Source: an uncultured Centipeda sp.
Lineage (GTDB): Bacteria > Bacillota > Negativicutes > Selenomonadales > Selenomonadaceae
Assembly (NCBI GenBank): GCA_905372865.1
Contig: CAJPQT010000016.1
Coordinates: 1 to 64,000, forward strand
DNA length: 64,000 nucleotides
Reading direction: 5' to 3'
Shown: piece by piece, positions 7,235 to 14,431 of the stretch
How positions within the stretch are numbered: the first letter of the stretch is position 1
How the letters are laid out: each line of letters opens with the position of its first letter
Translations under genes and position numbers: made by a program
The notes under the pieces: generated by a model
The model's input: the letters and a program-made list of their open reading frames with translations, nothing else
Told to the model about the DNA's origin: nothing
Databases searched by the model: none

Positions 7235-8002
7235 GTGACGCTACAAGGCGAGATTCCGCAGTACTATGTGGAGGAGCACCACGAGCCGATTATCTCGCCG
7301 GACTTATTCGATTTTGTGCAATCGGAGATAAAGCATAGAGAGCAGAACGGCAAGCACAGCGGCGTGAGCATCTTCGCGAACAAAATCAAATGCGGCTGCT
7401 GCGACGGTTGGTGCGGGGCGAAGGTGTGGCATTCGACGGACAAGTACCGCAGGGTGATCTATTGCTGCAACAAGAAATATGCCCACAAAGGGAAGCCGTG
7501 CAGCACACGGCATTTGACGGGAGAGGAGATCAAACAGACTTTCGTCAAGGCACTGAATTCCTTGGTGGAAGTCAAAGAGAACGTGATTGCAGAACTCCGA
7601 ACTCTGATAGACAGCATTTGTCAGACGGAGGAGCTGCCGGAGGAGCGGGATAAAGTAGAGCAGGAACTCGGTGTTTTGGCAGAACGTCTTGAAACACTGA
7701 TTTATGAGAATGCACGGGTGGCACAGGATCAGACGGCATATCTGAAACAGGAAAATGAGATTCGCGCACTCTATGTGGAAAAGCAGGAGGATATGGAGAA
7801 GTTGGACGAGCAAATTGCCGAGAGGGAGCGCAAGAGAAACACCTTGGAGGGCATGATTCATGCGCTCTGTGGTATTAACGGGGCGCAGGTTGTGTTCGAT
7901 GAGGCGTTATGGTGCGGGCTGCTCGATCACATTATAGTCAAGGAGTATGGTGCGATAGTTGTTGTTTTCAAGGGTGGGATTGAGATTGGTGTTGATGGAT
8001 GA
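7235..8002 (+). pseudogene. C-terminal half of a large serine recombinase (copy 1)
   Basis: The frame starts abruptly inside a large serine recombinase, at GEIPQYYVEEHHEPIISPDL, the motif at the end of the recombinase domain. It continues with a zinc-ribbon segment (CGCCDGWCG ... YCCNKKY ... GKPCSTRHL) and then a long coiled coil (about residues 110-215) and the closing strand DHIIVKEYGAIVVVFKGGIE. The catalytic serine domain is absent, so it cannot recombine DNA. Such enzymes integrate phages and conjugative elements into specific genes. A second, diverged C-terminal fragment lies at 12440-12955. The upstream junction with the cos-like tract points to a deletion inside a former prophage or between two elements. 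Confidence 0.8.
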
Positions 8003-8051
8003 AGTATGTCTGCATGTTACGTAGACTGCATAGAATGGTTCTGTTCATCAG

Positions 8052-8963
8052 TTACCATATGATACGATCCTTTCTTGTTTTTTTCAGCCAATCCAAGAGG
8101 AATTGACGGAATGTACGCGCCGCTTCGGTGAGGATGACGGTCTTGTCCTGTATGAGGCATACCTCCTGCCCCGCATCTTTTCCGTCGCCAAGTTCTCGCA
8201 TGACAATGTCCGGCTGTCTGTTCATGACGGCTGCGTAGTCGTAGCCGAGATTGATCGCAGGATTATGACGCAGCAGATCAACAATGAGGGATTCATCGGC
8301 AGTTTCGGCTAGAATCTCGATTTTGAGACCTGGCAGGAGGATGTGTTTGTCGATATTATGACGGAAACAGTGATAGGCGCGTCCTTTACTGATGATCATT
8401 TGCCCGTCGAGATCTGTGTAGGTGATACGGCTCTTTTCTGCCAAGGGATGATGCGCAGAGAGACGAGCACAGTAGCGGGAGAAAAAGAGTGTGTCCCCTT
8501 GAAAGCGTGTCTGATCAAAAGGGGCGGTGACAATGGAAAAATGACATCGCTTTGTCAGAAGTCCCTCCATTGCATCGTCGTCCGTTGTATCGACAATGCT
8601 CAAAATAATGCTCGGATGGGCGGCATGAAAATCCTGTAGAAATTGCGATCCAAGATAAGAAAAGACGTGATCCAGTGCAAAAATGGTAACGACACTTTTT
8701 GAATGGGTGGCGAGGGATTTCATGCTTTCGATGGATTGATATTCATCCAGCATACGTTGAACGTGGGGCAGTAGCGCTGCTGCATAATCGGTCGGAATGA
8801 TTCCTCGTGGGGTACGGGTGAAAAGCGGCTGCCCAAGCTCCGCCTCCAATGATCTCATCGCTCTGCTGAGACCTTGTCTTGCAACATAAAGATGATCTGC
8901 TGCCGTCTGGATATTGCCGCAGCGATAGACCTCAATGAAATACTCCATCTGTTTTCGATTCAT
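8052..8963 (-). CDS. LysR-family transcriptional regulator
   Basis: A 303-residue LysR-type regulator. The winged helix-turn-helix is at residues 1-65 (QMEYFIEVYRCGNIQTAADH, RQGLSRAMRSLEAELGQPLF), followed by a periplasmic-binding-protein-like effector domain to the end. The ATG at 8963 lies seven bases after GGGAGGT; two upstream in-frame ATGs are worse placed. It is divergent from a metallo-hydrolase gene across a 146-bp gap that holds a 12-bp palindrome (9006-9017). It therefore probably controls that gene and itself, as is usual for divergent LysR pairs. The effector is unknown. Confidence 0.85.
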   Translation of the reverse strand: MNRKQMEYFIEVYRCGNIQTAADHLYVARQGLSRAMRSLEAELGQPLFTRTPRGIIPTDYAAALLPHVQRMLDEYQSIESMKSLATHSKSVVTIFALDHVFSYLGSQFLQDFHAAHPSIILSIVDTTDDDAMEGLLTKRCHFSIVTAPFDQTRFQGDTLFFSRYCARLSAHHPLAEKSRITYTDLDGQMIISKGRAYHCFRHNIDKHILLPGLKIEILAETADESLIVDLLRHNPAINLGYDYAAVMNRQPDIVMRELGDGKDAGQEVCLIQDKTVILTEAARTFRQFLLDWLKKTRKDRIIW

Positions 8964-9005
8964 CTTCATACCTCCCAGCTTTTTCATCGTTATCTATTTT
9001 ACCGC

Positions 9006-9017
9006 AACAATATTGTT
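9006..9017. promoter_or_regulatory. Palindromic operator candidate for the LysR regulator
   Basis: AACAATATTGTT is a perfect 12-bp palindrome between the divergent lysR-type and metallo-hydrolase genes, upstream of the latter's promoter. Confidence 0.4.
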
Positions 9018-9039
9018 TCGGCAAGCCCCGTTGTTTTTC

Positions 9040-9068
9040 TTGTTATCATTTGGGAAGTTCGATATACT
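9040..9068 (+). promoter_or_regulatory. Promoter of the metallo-hydrolase gene
   Basis: TTGTTA (9040-9045) and TATACT (9063-9068) are 17 bp apart, about 40 bp before the ATG at 9110. Confidence 0.6.
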
Positions 9069-9109
9069 GCTGAAACAGATCAACCAAATGATGAACAGGA
9101 GGAACACTT

Positions 9110-9922
9110 ATGAAACTCACACAGATTCGCAATGCAACGAACCGTTTGGATTATGCGGGGAAAGTCTTTCTGATTGATCCGTGGCTTGCACCGAAACACC
9201 AGATGTCATTTGTCGATATTCCGGACATGCCGTTCCACATCCCCGATCCGATGAAGGAGCATCTTCCGATGCCGTTCTATAATTTGCCGATGGATATGGG
9301 GCAGATTTTGAGCGGTGTCGACTACTACATCGTTACGCATCTGCATCCCGATCATATTGATATGGCACCGGACGGGACGGTCGGTGCGCCGCTTGATAAG
9401 GCGGTTCCAGTCATCTGTCAGTCAGAGGAGGATGCCTCTGTTCTGCGGAGTTCCGGGTTTTCAGAGGTAATCGTCCTGCCGACAAGCGGTATGGAGTTCG
9501 GTGCGGCGAGACTGACCCGCGTCCCTGCCCTGCACGGCACCGTTGTTCCGTGCGGTGACGCGATGGGGATTGTGTTTGAGGCACCAGAGGAGAACATCTT
9601 CTATTTGGCAGGGGATACGGTCTGGTATTCCGGCGTAGCTGAGACACTGCGGAACTATCAGCCTGAGGTGATTGCCCTGAACTGTTGTGCCGCAGAGACC
9701 GTGGAAAATGGACGCCTCATCATGAACGATGAGGATGTTCACTGCGTTGCAATGACTGCGCCTAACGCCCGTCTTTATCTGACGCACTTGGACAATGTCG
9801 CACATGCTGCGCTTACGAGGCATACACTGCGAGGTTGTTTGGCACGTCGCGGCGTGGTGAATTATGATATGCCGTCCGATGGTGCGTCGGTTGAATATAA
9901 AGCCGCAACAGTCGGAGCTTAA
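9110..9922 (+). CDS. MBL-fold metallo-hydrolase, UlaG-like
   Basis: A 270-residue metallo-beta-lactamase-fold protein. The metal-binding motif THLHPDHID lies at about residues 76-84. It is followed by a later His in ALHGT, Asp in LAGDTVWYSG and a C-terminal His in LTHLDNVAHA. The N-terminal strand-loop NATNRLDYAGKVFLIDPWLA is typical of the UlaG/L-ascorbate-lactonase-like subgroup. The ATG follows AGGAGG. The gene stands alone opposite a LysR regulator and ends before a terminator. The substrate is unknown; family members hydrolyse lactones, cyclic phosphates or phosphonate esters. Confidence 0.8.
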   Translation: MKLTQIRNATNRLDYAGKVFLIDPWLAPKHQMSFVDIPDMPFHIPDPMKEHLPMPFYNLPMDMGQILSGVDYYIVTHLHPDHIDMAPDGTVGAPLDKAVPVICQSEEDASVLRSSGFSEVIVLPTSGMEFGAARLTRVPALHGTVVPCGDAMGIVFEAPEENIFYLAGDTVWYSGVAETLRNYQPEVIALNCCAAETVENGRLIMNDEDVHCVAMTAPNARLYLTHLDNVAHAALTRHTLRGCLARRGVVNYDMPSDGASVEYKAATVGA

Positions 9923-9950
9923 TTCCTGTCATACGGTAAATTCCGCACAC

Positions 9951-9997
9951 AAAAGAGATTCCATTCGCCCCACTTAGCGCCTGGAATCTCTTTTTTG
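9951..9997 (+). terminator. Repeated terminator hairpin, copy B
   Basis: The stem AGAGATTCCA/TGGAATCTCT is followed by six T's. It ends the metallo-hydrolase gene and runs directly into the comM-leader copy starting at 10001. Confidence 0.75.
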
Positions 9998-10074
9998 TTG
10001 CAAAGAATCATTAGCCATCTTCCCCTCTCTTGTGTTATAATTCTCTTATATTTGAAACGTAGGAGGGAAGGCCG

Positions 10075-10245
10075 TTGTTTGCAAAGACCTATGGCGCGAC
10101 GACCCTCGGGATTGACGGACGGATCATCGACGTTGAGGTGGATGTGTCACCGGGGCTGCCGGGCTTTGAGTTGGTCGGGCTTCCCGATACGTCGGTGAAG
10201 GAATTAACGATGTTCGTAAGAGCGTGGTATTATTTCTATAAATAA
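10075..10245 (+). pseudogene. Truncated comM 5' end (copy 1)
   Basis: The sequence from 10001 repeats the comM leader: TGTTATAAT promoter, AGGAGGG site and TTG start at 10075. The first 43 codons give exactly the N-terminal protein sequence of the intact ComM downstream (LFAKTYGATTLGIDG ... GLPDTSVKE). Over the first 43 codons the DNA differs from the intact copy at ten positions, all synonymous. After codon 43 the frame enters unrelated DNA and stops at 10245. It could produce only a 56-residue fragment. It marks a breakpoint of an insertion into comM. Confidence 0.85.
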
Positions 10246-10253
10246 CGAACATC
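10204..10253 (+). promoter_or_regulatory. Promoter with flanking inverted repeat for the DUF389 gene
   Basis: TTAACG (10204) and TATTAT (10228) are 18 bp apart, just past the comM breakpoint. A 9-bp inverted repeat, GATGTTCGT (10209-10217) and ACGAACATC (10245-10253), brackets the -10 and resembles an operator. Confidence 0.4.
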
Positions 10254-10283
10254 CTAATGATAGAGACCGAAGGAGCTGTTTGT

Positions 10284-11663
10284 TTGATTTGGGAGAAACT
10301 AAAAGATTTTTTTGACTTGCATGGCGACATTGCCTCGACACAGGAAATTACGAAGCGGATCAACGCCGGCGTGCGATTTCGGGGGACGAATCTCAGTGTC
10401 CTGATGCTGGCGATCTTTATCGCCTCCATCGGGCTCAATATGAACAGCACGGCGGTCATCATCGGCGCGATGCTGATTTCTCCGCTGATGGGGTCGATCC
10501 TTGGAATTGGCTATGGGCTTGCCCGTTATGACAGCACATACATTCGTTCCAGCGCAGGAAGTCTGCTCGCTCAAGTGATCATTTCGGTTGCCACATCGAC
10601 GCTTTACTTTTCCCTCACACCGATCGATGCCCCTTCGTCGGAACTGCTTGCACGGACATCGCCGACCATCTGGGACGTTTTGATTGCTGTCTTTGGCGGC
10701 TTGGCAGGAATCATCGGCGTAACACGCAAAGAGGGCGGGAATGTCATCCCTGGTGTTGCGATTGCAACAGCTCTGATGCCTCCTCTCTGCACCGCAGGAT
10801 ATGGCATTGCTACCGGCGTTATGGCGTACACCGTGGGTGCACTCTACCTGTTCTTTATCAACAGCTTCTTTATCTGTCTGACGACATTCATCGTCCTGAA
10901 AATCATTGACATTCCCTCCAAGATAGAGCGCAACTCCGTGGAATTTTCAAGACAGAAACGCTACCTGATGGCTTTTGCAGTGCTTGTCACGCTGCCCAGC
11001 TGCTTCTTTGCGTATCAAAGCGTGCAGAAAAATCTGGAGAACGAGCAGGCGAAGATTTATATCGAGGAGAATTTCAAAGCACCTCCTCGTCTGGCAATCT
11101 CCTATACTTTGGATAACGAGAAGAAAATGCTGACAGTGTTTACGATTGCCGGAATATCGGAGGATGATTTGACGGTATTGACAGAGAAACTGCATGAAAA
11201 GGCACATCTTAGACCGTTCCGGTTGGAGGTGTTTTCTGCGGAAACGGTTGAAGAGAGAGAAAAGATGGAGGCGATGATCGATCAAAGACTCAGCGAGGTT
11301 GAAAAAAGTGCCATTCCCTCTATGCAGGAGCAGCAGACCGTGACCGCACTCAAGTCTGCCCGCGAGGAAAGTGAGAAGCAGGGGACTTACATATTGGACT
11401 GGAATCGAGAGGCGCGTATTGTATTTCCGCAAATCTCCCGCATCGCTGTCGGGAGTGTACACGCACCCGCCGGGACTGGGGATCAATCGGCTGCTCTGAG
11501 TGAAACGCAAATTGCGTTCATATATCTGCAATCGGATATGGACGAAGCATCGCGTGCTCGCTTGACCGAATGGATTTCGGACAAAGCAAAGAACCGTGTA
11601 GAGGTGCACTTCCTTCCTGAAGTCTCGGCAGCAAATGAAAACAAAGGAGGAACTGTATCTTAG
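10284..11663 (+). CDS. DUF389 family (TIGR00341-like) membrane protein
   Basis: A protein of about 459 residues. An N-terminal block of six or so hydrophobic segments (residues 35-235) includes NSTAVIIGAMLISPLMGSIL and GNVIPGVAIATALMPPLC, both characteristic of the DUF389 family. A soluble, partly coiled C-terminal half follows. The start was placed at TTG 10284 because GAAGGAG lies eight bases upstream; an ATG nine codons earlier (10257) has no such site. The family is widespread but functionally uncharacterised. The gene sits between two truncated comM 5' ends, so it is cargo of a mobile segment or was carried in by recombination, and it has its own promoter. Confidence 0.8.
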   Translation: MIWEKLKDFFDLHGDIASTQEITKRINAGVRFRGTNLSVLMLAIFIASIGLNMNSTAVIIGAMLISPLMGSILGIGYGLARYDSTYIRSSAGSLLAQVIISVATSTLYFSLTPIDAPSSELLARTSPTIWDVLIAVFGGLAGIIGVTRKEGGNVIPGVAIATALMPPLCTAGYGIATGVMAYTVGALYLFFINSFFICLTTFIVLKIIDIPSKIERNSVEFSRQKRYLMAFAVLVTLPSCFFAYQSVQKNLENEQAKIYIEENFKAPPRLAISYTLDNEKKMLTVFTIAGISEDDLTVLTEKLHEKAHLRPFRLEVFSAETVEEREKMEAMIDQRLSEVEKSAIPSMQEQQTVTALKSAREESEKQGTYILDWNREARIVFPQISRIAVGSVHAPAGTGDQSAALSETQIAFIYLQSDMDEASRARLTEWISDKAKNRVEVHFLPEVSAANENKGGTVS

Positions 11664-11803
11664 GACGGAGTCCACATATCGTGAAAAAACATGAGACTAC
11701 ATAATCATTCAGATCGTGTAATGCTGTGCGTCTTTCATTAGAGGCTCTTCATAGAGAAGGAGTGCATCTTTTTCCAGATAAGCTCCCAAGCTTATAACAC
11801 ACA

Positions 11804-11848
11804 ACGAGAGATTCCATTCGCCCCACCTAGCGACTGGAATCTCTTTTT
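11804..11848 (+). terminator. Repeated terminator hairpin, copy C
   Basis: The stem GAGATTCCA/TGGAATCTC is followed by T6 and leads directly into the comM-leader copy at 11854. The 140 bases between the DUF389 gene and this hairpin hold nothing recognisable. Confidence 0.7.
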
Positions 11849-11853
11849 TGTTG

Positions 11854-12067
11854 CAAAGAATCATTAGGCAACACACCCTCTCTTGTGTTATAATTTTCTT
11901 ATATTTGAAACGTGGGAGGGAAGACCGTTGTTTGCAAAGACCTATGGTGCGACGACCCTCGGGATAGATGGACGGATTATTGACGTTGAAGTGGATGTGT
12001 CGCCGGGGCTGCCGGGCTTTGAGCTGGTCGGGCTTCCCGATACGTCGGTAAAGGAGTCAAAGGAGCG
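11854..12067 (+). repeat. Perfect 214-bp direct repeat, left copy
   Basis: The comM leader and first 46 codons or so are identical base for base to 14218-14431, 2,364 bp downstream. The identity ends sharply at GAGCG in both copies. It begins at CAAAGAATCATTAGGCAACA, where the upstream sequences differ completely. Confidence 0.9.
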
Positions 12068-12326
12068 TGTGACGATGAATCTTGCACTCGCCGATGTGCG
12101 AAAGGACAGATCGGGGCTTGATCTGCCGATTGCCGTTGGTTTCCTTGCATCCTACGGTATGGTTTCGGAGGCGGCGGCGCAGAGTGCGCTTTTCTCAGCG
12201 GAGCTTTCTCTCGATGGAAACTGCCATCCGATCAGCGGCATTCTTCCAATGGCGATTACGGCATGTGAGCGGGGACTGACGAAGTTCTACGTTGCTCCGT
12301 CCATTGCGGTGGAGAATTTCATCTGA
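11928..12326 (+). pseudogene. Decayed comM 5' portion (copy 2)
   Basis: The frame starts at TTG 11928 like the intact gene and gives 132 residues before a stop. Relative to intact ComM it has lost 16 residues in frame (the segment RTAIRNSGIQLRQ and its neighbours) between short GAGCG repeats. It has gathered about ten amino-acid changes over the next 80 residues. It then skips from VAPS to AVEN and ends at SIAVENFI. The ATPase domain is absent. Its first 140 coding bases are identical to the intact gene while the rest has drifted, which suggests recent recombination or conversion over the leader. Confidence 0.85.
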
Positions 12327-12364
12327 CAACATTTCTATTTTTGTATACTTCCTAGACATGACGA

Positions 12365-12411
12365 ATCCCTACTGTTGTAATTTTTATTTTACAACAGTAG
12401 GGATCTTTTTT
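12365..12411 (+). terminator. Strong rho-independent terminator
   Basis: A perfect 16-bp stem, ATCCCTACTGTTGTAA (12365-12380) with its complement (12389-12404), has an 8-base loop and a T6 tract. It lies between the comM copy 2 remnant and the recombinase remnant. Confidence 0.8.
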
Positions 12412-12439
12412 ACTGTCCGTTCTCTAGAGAGCTGTCCAC

Positions 12440-12955
12440 TTGACCGAGGAGGAAATGAAACAGATTTTCGTCAAGGCACTGAACTCCTTGATGGAAGTCA
12501 AAGAGAACGTGATCGCAGAACTCCGTTCCCTGATTGATAGCGTTTGCCAGATGGAGGAGCTGATAGAGGAGCGCAGTATGGTAGAGCAAGACTTAGGCAA
12601 TTTGGCAGAAAGGATTGAAAAACTGATTCGCGAGAATGCACTGGTGGCACAGGACCAGACGGCATATCTGAAACAGGAAAATGAGATTCGCGCACTCTAT
12701 GTGGAAAAGCAGGGACGTTTGGAGCAGTTGGACGAGCAAATTACCGAGAGGGAGAGTAAGAGAAACGCTTTGGAGAGCATGATTCAAGTGCTATGTGGTA
12801 TCAACGAGGAGCAGGTTGCGTTTGACGAGGAGCTATGGGGCGGGGTGCTCGATCACATTATGGTCAAGGAGGATGGTGTGGCAGTTGTTGTTTTCAAGGG
12901 TGGGATTGAGAGCGGCGTTGATGGATGTAGAGGTTTGTTCTATTTAAGGAAATAA
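12440..12955 (+). pseudogene. C-terminal fragment of a large serine recombinase (copy 2)
   Basis: About 170 residues correspond to the coiled coil and final strand of a large serine recombinase. They run from TEEEMKQIFVKALNSLMEVK through QDQTAYLKQENEIRALYVEK to DHIMVKEDGVAVVVFKGGIE. The catalytic, recombinase and zinc-ribbon parts are gone. It is clearly homologous to the fragment at 7235-8002 (roughly three quarters identical by eye) but not a recent duplicate, so at least two related elements have visited this locus. The following 125 bases hold nothing recognised. Confidence 0.75.
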
Positions 12956-13080
12956 AGCGGATGAAGATCGGTACTCTATAGGGGGACATTGGCAGGGAAA
13001 AGATGCGCTGAGAGAAGTTGGACTACAGTTATCAGCGTTTCTTACAATACAGTCAACAAATTAATTAAGAAGTGTTATCC

Positions 13081-13689
13081 TTAAAGCTTTTCGAGTTGTT
13101 TTAAATGATCTTGCACTAATGTGTGTGAATACATTTTAGGTTGATCGGAATCACGAACAATTCGCCATAGGATAGCAGCTGCCTTTAATTTTGATTTGAA
13201 CTTGTCATTTATGGGATCAGCGCAGAAATCTTTTAAGAAGCGGTTCCATTCGCATACAGAAGAATCATACTTTGCATACGTCGATATCCCCTTATATACA
13301 TTCAACATGTCCTGTATAGTAAACGATGTGTCGTGATCCGCTTTCACCTTTCGCCATGCGGTCGCCATATCTGCTGTAAATTTAAAGGGAGAAACCCTCG
13401 TCAGATTTGAGAAATATGTTCTAAACTTTGTGTTGAACGAAAAGTTGCAAGCAAGTAATGGTGTGTCCAAGGAAATCGCTCCAGATGACATCATCTGCTC
13501 TTTTTGGGGAGTGGCTTTGACTATGTTCCCTTTAAAGTATTCTGCAATGTTGTGATTGAGATCTTTTTTTACCCCCCTGTGTGCAATTCCAAGCTTTTTG
13601 CAAATCTCTACGAGTTCTGTTCGATACCAATAATATTTTATAAACTCCTCATATGAGCGAATCTCATCAAATGCAGGACGCTGTGTCAT
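13081..13689 (-). CDS. SAP-domain (DUF6434-like) protein
   Basis: A 202-residue basic protein. Residues 8-52 (SYEEFIKYYWYRTELVEICK, then HRGVKKDLNHNIAEYF) look like a SAP-type helix-extension-helix DNA-binding motif. The middle, with FTADMATAWRKVKADHD and FTIQDMLNVYKG, matches the DUF6434 segment often found behind SAP domains in Firmicutes. Function is unknown; nucleic-acid binding is likely. It is encoded opposite to its neighbours, has lower GC than the core genes, and lies within the 2.36-kb segment between the perfect comM repeats, so it was probably acquired. Confidence 0.65.
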   Translation of the reverse strand: MTQRPAFDEIRSYEEFIKYYWYRTELVEICKKLGIAHRGVKKDLNHNIAEYFKGNIVKATPQKEQMMSSGAISLDTPLLACNFSFNTKFRTYFSNLTRVSPFKFTADMATAWRKVKADHDTSFTIQDMLNVYKGISTYAKYDSSVCEWNRFLKDFCADPINDKFKSKLKAAAILWRIVRDSDQPKMYSHTLVQDHLKQLEKL

Positions 13690-13727
13690 AATGACATCTC
13701 CTCGTAAATAGCAGGTCAGACGAATAG

Positions 13728-14161
13728 ATGTCTATCATTATATCACATTTATGGTATGACACAACGCATGATTTCGAGATGGGGCAGGCGCGTGTCTTTC
13801 GGTGTGGCCGCATCACTGTGGTGGAGGAGTGTACGGATGTGACGGGGATGCCACTTTTATCCTTTGCTCATCCCGCAGAGGATCTCTATTGCCGTGTCGA
13901 TGCACTCTCCTTTGTCGTCGAGATTACGGCACAGGGACGGGATTTCTTTTTTATAAAGAACACTATCCATCCATGCGACTTGTGGAGGAGAATGGGCGGT
14001 ACTATATCCATGGATTTTACAATGTGGGCGAGGAGGAGTTCATCGCGGATTACTTTATCCACTATGGGGATGCAGTGCAAACAGTCGAGCCTTTGGCACT
14101 CAGAGATGTGATCCGCACAAGACTGCATACGTTGACGGTGCATTATAAGGAGATAGCGTAA
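13728..14161 (+). pseudogene. WYL-domain regulator, truncated and frameshifted
   Basis: Two frames join to give the C-terminal part of a WYL-domain transcriptional regulator. The first reads GQARVFRCGRITVVEECTDV onward to ITAQGRDFF. The second resumes with YKEHYPSMRLVEENGRYY and ends with FIADYFIHYGDAVQTVEPLA and a terminal helix. The order strand/dimerisation helix, then YFIHYGDAVQTVEPLALRD matches the WCX end of this family. The shift lies in a run of six T's near 13951. The N-terminal helix-turn-helix and the WYL core are missing. Slippage in the T-run, or a sequencing error there, would explain the frame change, but the N-terminal loss means it is not functional either way. Confidence 0.55.
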
Positions 14162-14178
14162 TTCTTCATTATGTGTAG

Positions 14179-14215
14179 AGCCTCCCGCATGGGGGCTGCT
14201 ACAGGCAGTTTTTTT
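14179..14215 (+). terminator. Possible terminator before comM
   Basis: GC-rich short inverted repeats (AGCCTCCC...GGGGGCT and CTGC...GCAG) are followed by seven T's, immediately before the comM leader. Confidence 0.4.
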
Positions 14216-14217
14216 CA

Positions 14218-14431
14218 CAAAGAATCATTAGGCAACACACCCTCTCTTGTGTTATAATTTTCTTATATTTGAAACGTGGGAGGGAAGACCGTTGTTTGCA
14301 AAGACCTATGGTGCGACGACCCTCGGGATAGATGGACGGATTATTGACGTTGAAGTGGATGTGTCGCCGGGGCTGCCGGGCTTTGAGCTGGTCGGGCTTC
14401 CCGATACGTCGGTAAAGGAGTCAAAGGAGCG
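14218..14431 (+). repeat. Perfect 214-bp direct repeat, right copy
   Basis: Identical to 11854-12067 and continuous with intact comM. It spans promoter, ribosome binding site and about 46 codons. Confidence 0.9.
14250..14258 (+). promoter_or_regulatory. comM extended -10 promoter
   Basis: TGTTATAAT is a TGn-TATAAT extended -10, 34 bp before the TTG start. No clear -35 is visible. The same box is present in all three comM 5' copies. Confidence 0.6.

Noticed and set aside
711..11848. The repeated hairpins as a CRISPR array
   Set aside because: Only three widely spaced copies, each a terminator stem with a T-tract; no regular spacers and no cas genes.
12440..12955. Calling the recombinase fragment a working gene
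   Set aside because: Only the coiled coil and last strand remain; the catalytic serine domain is absent.
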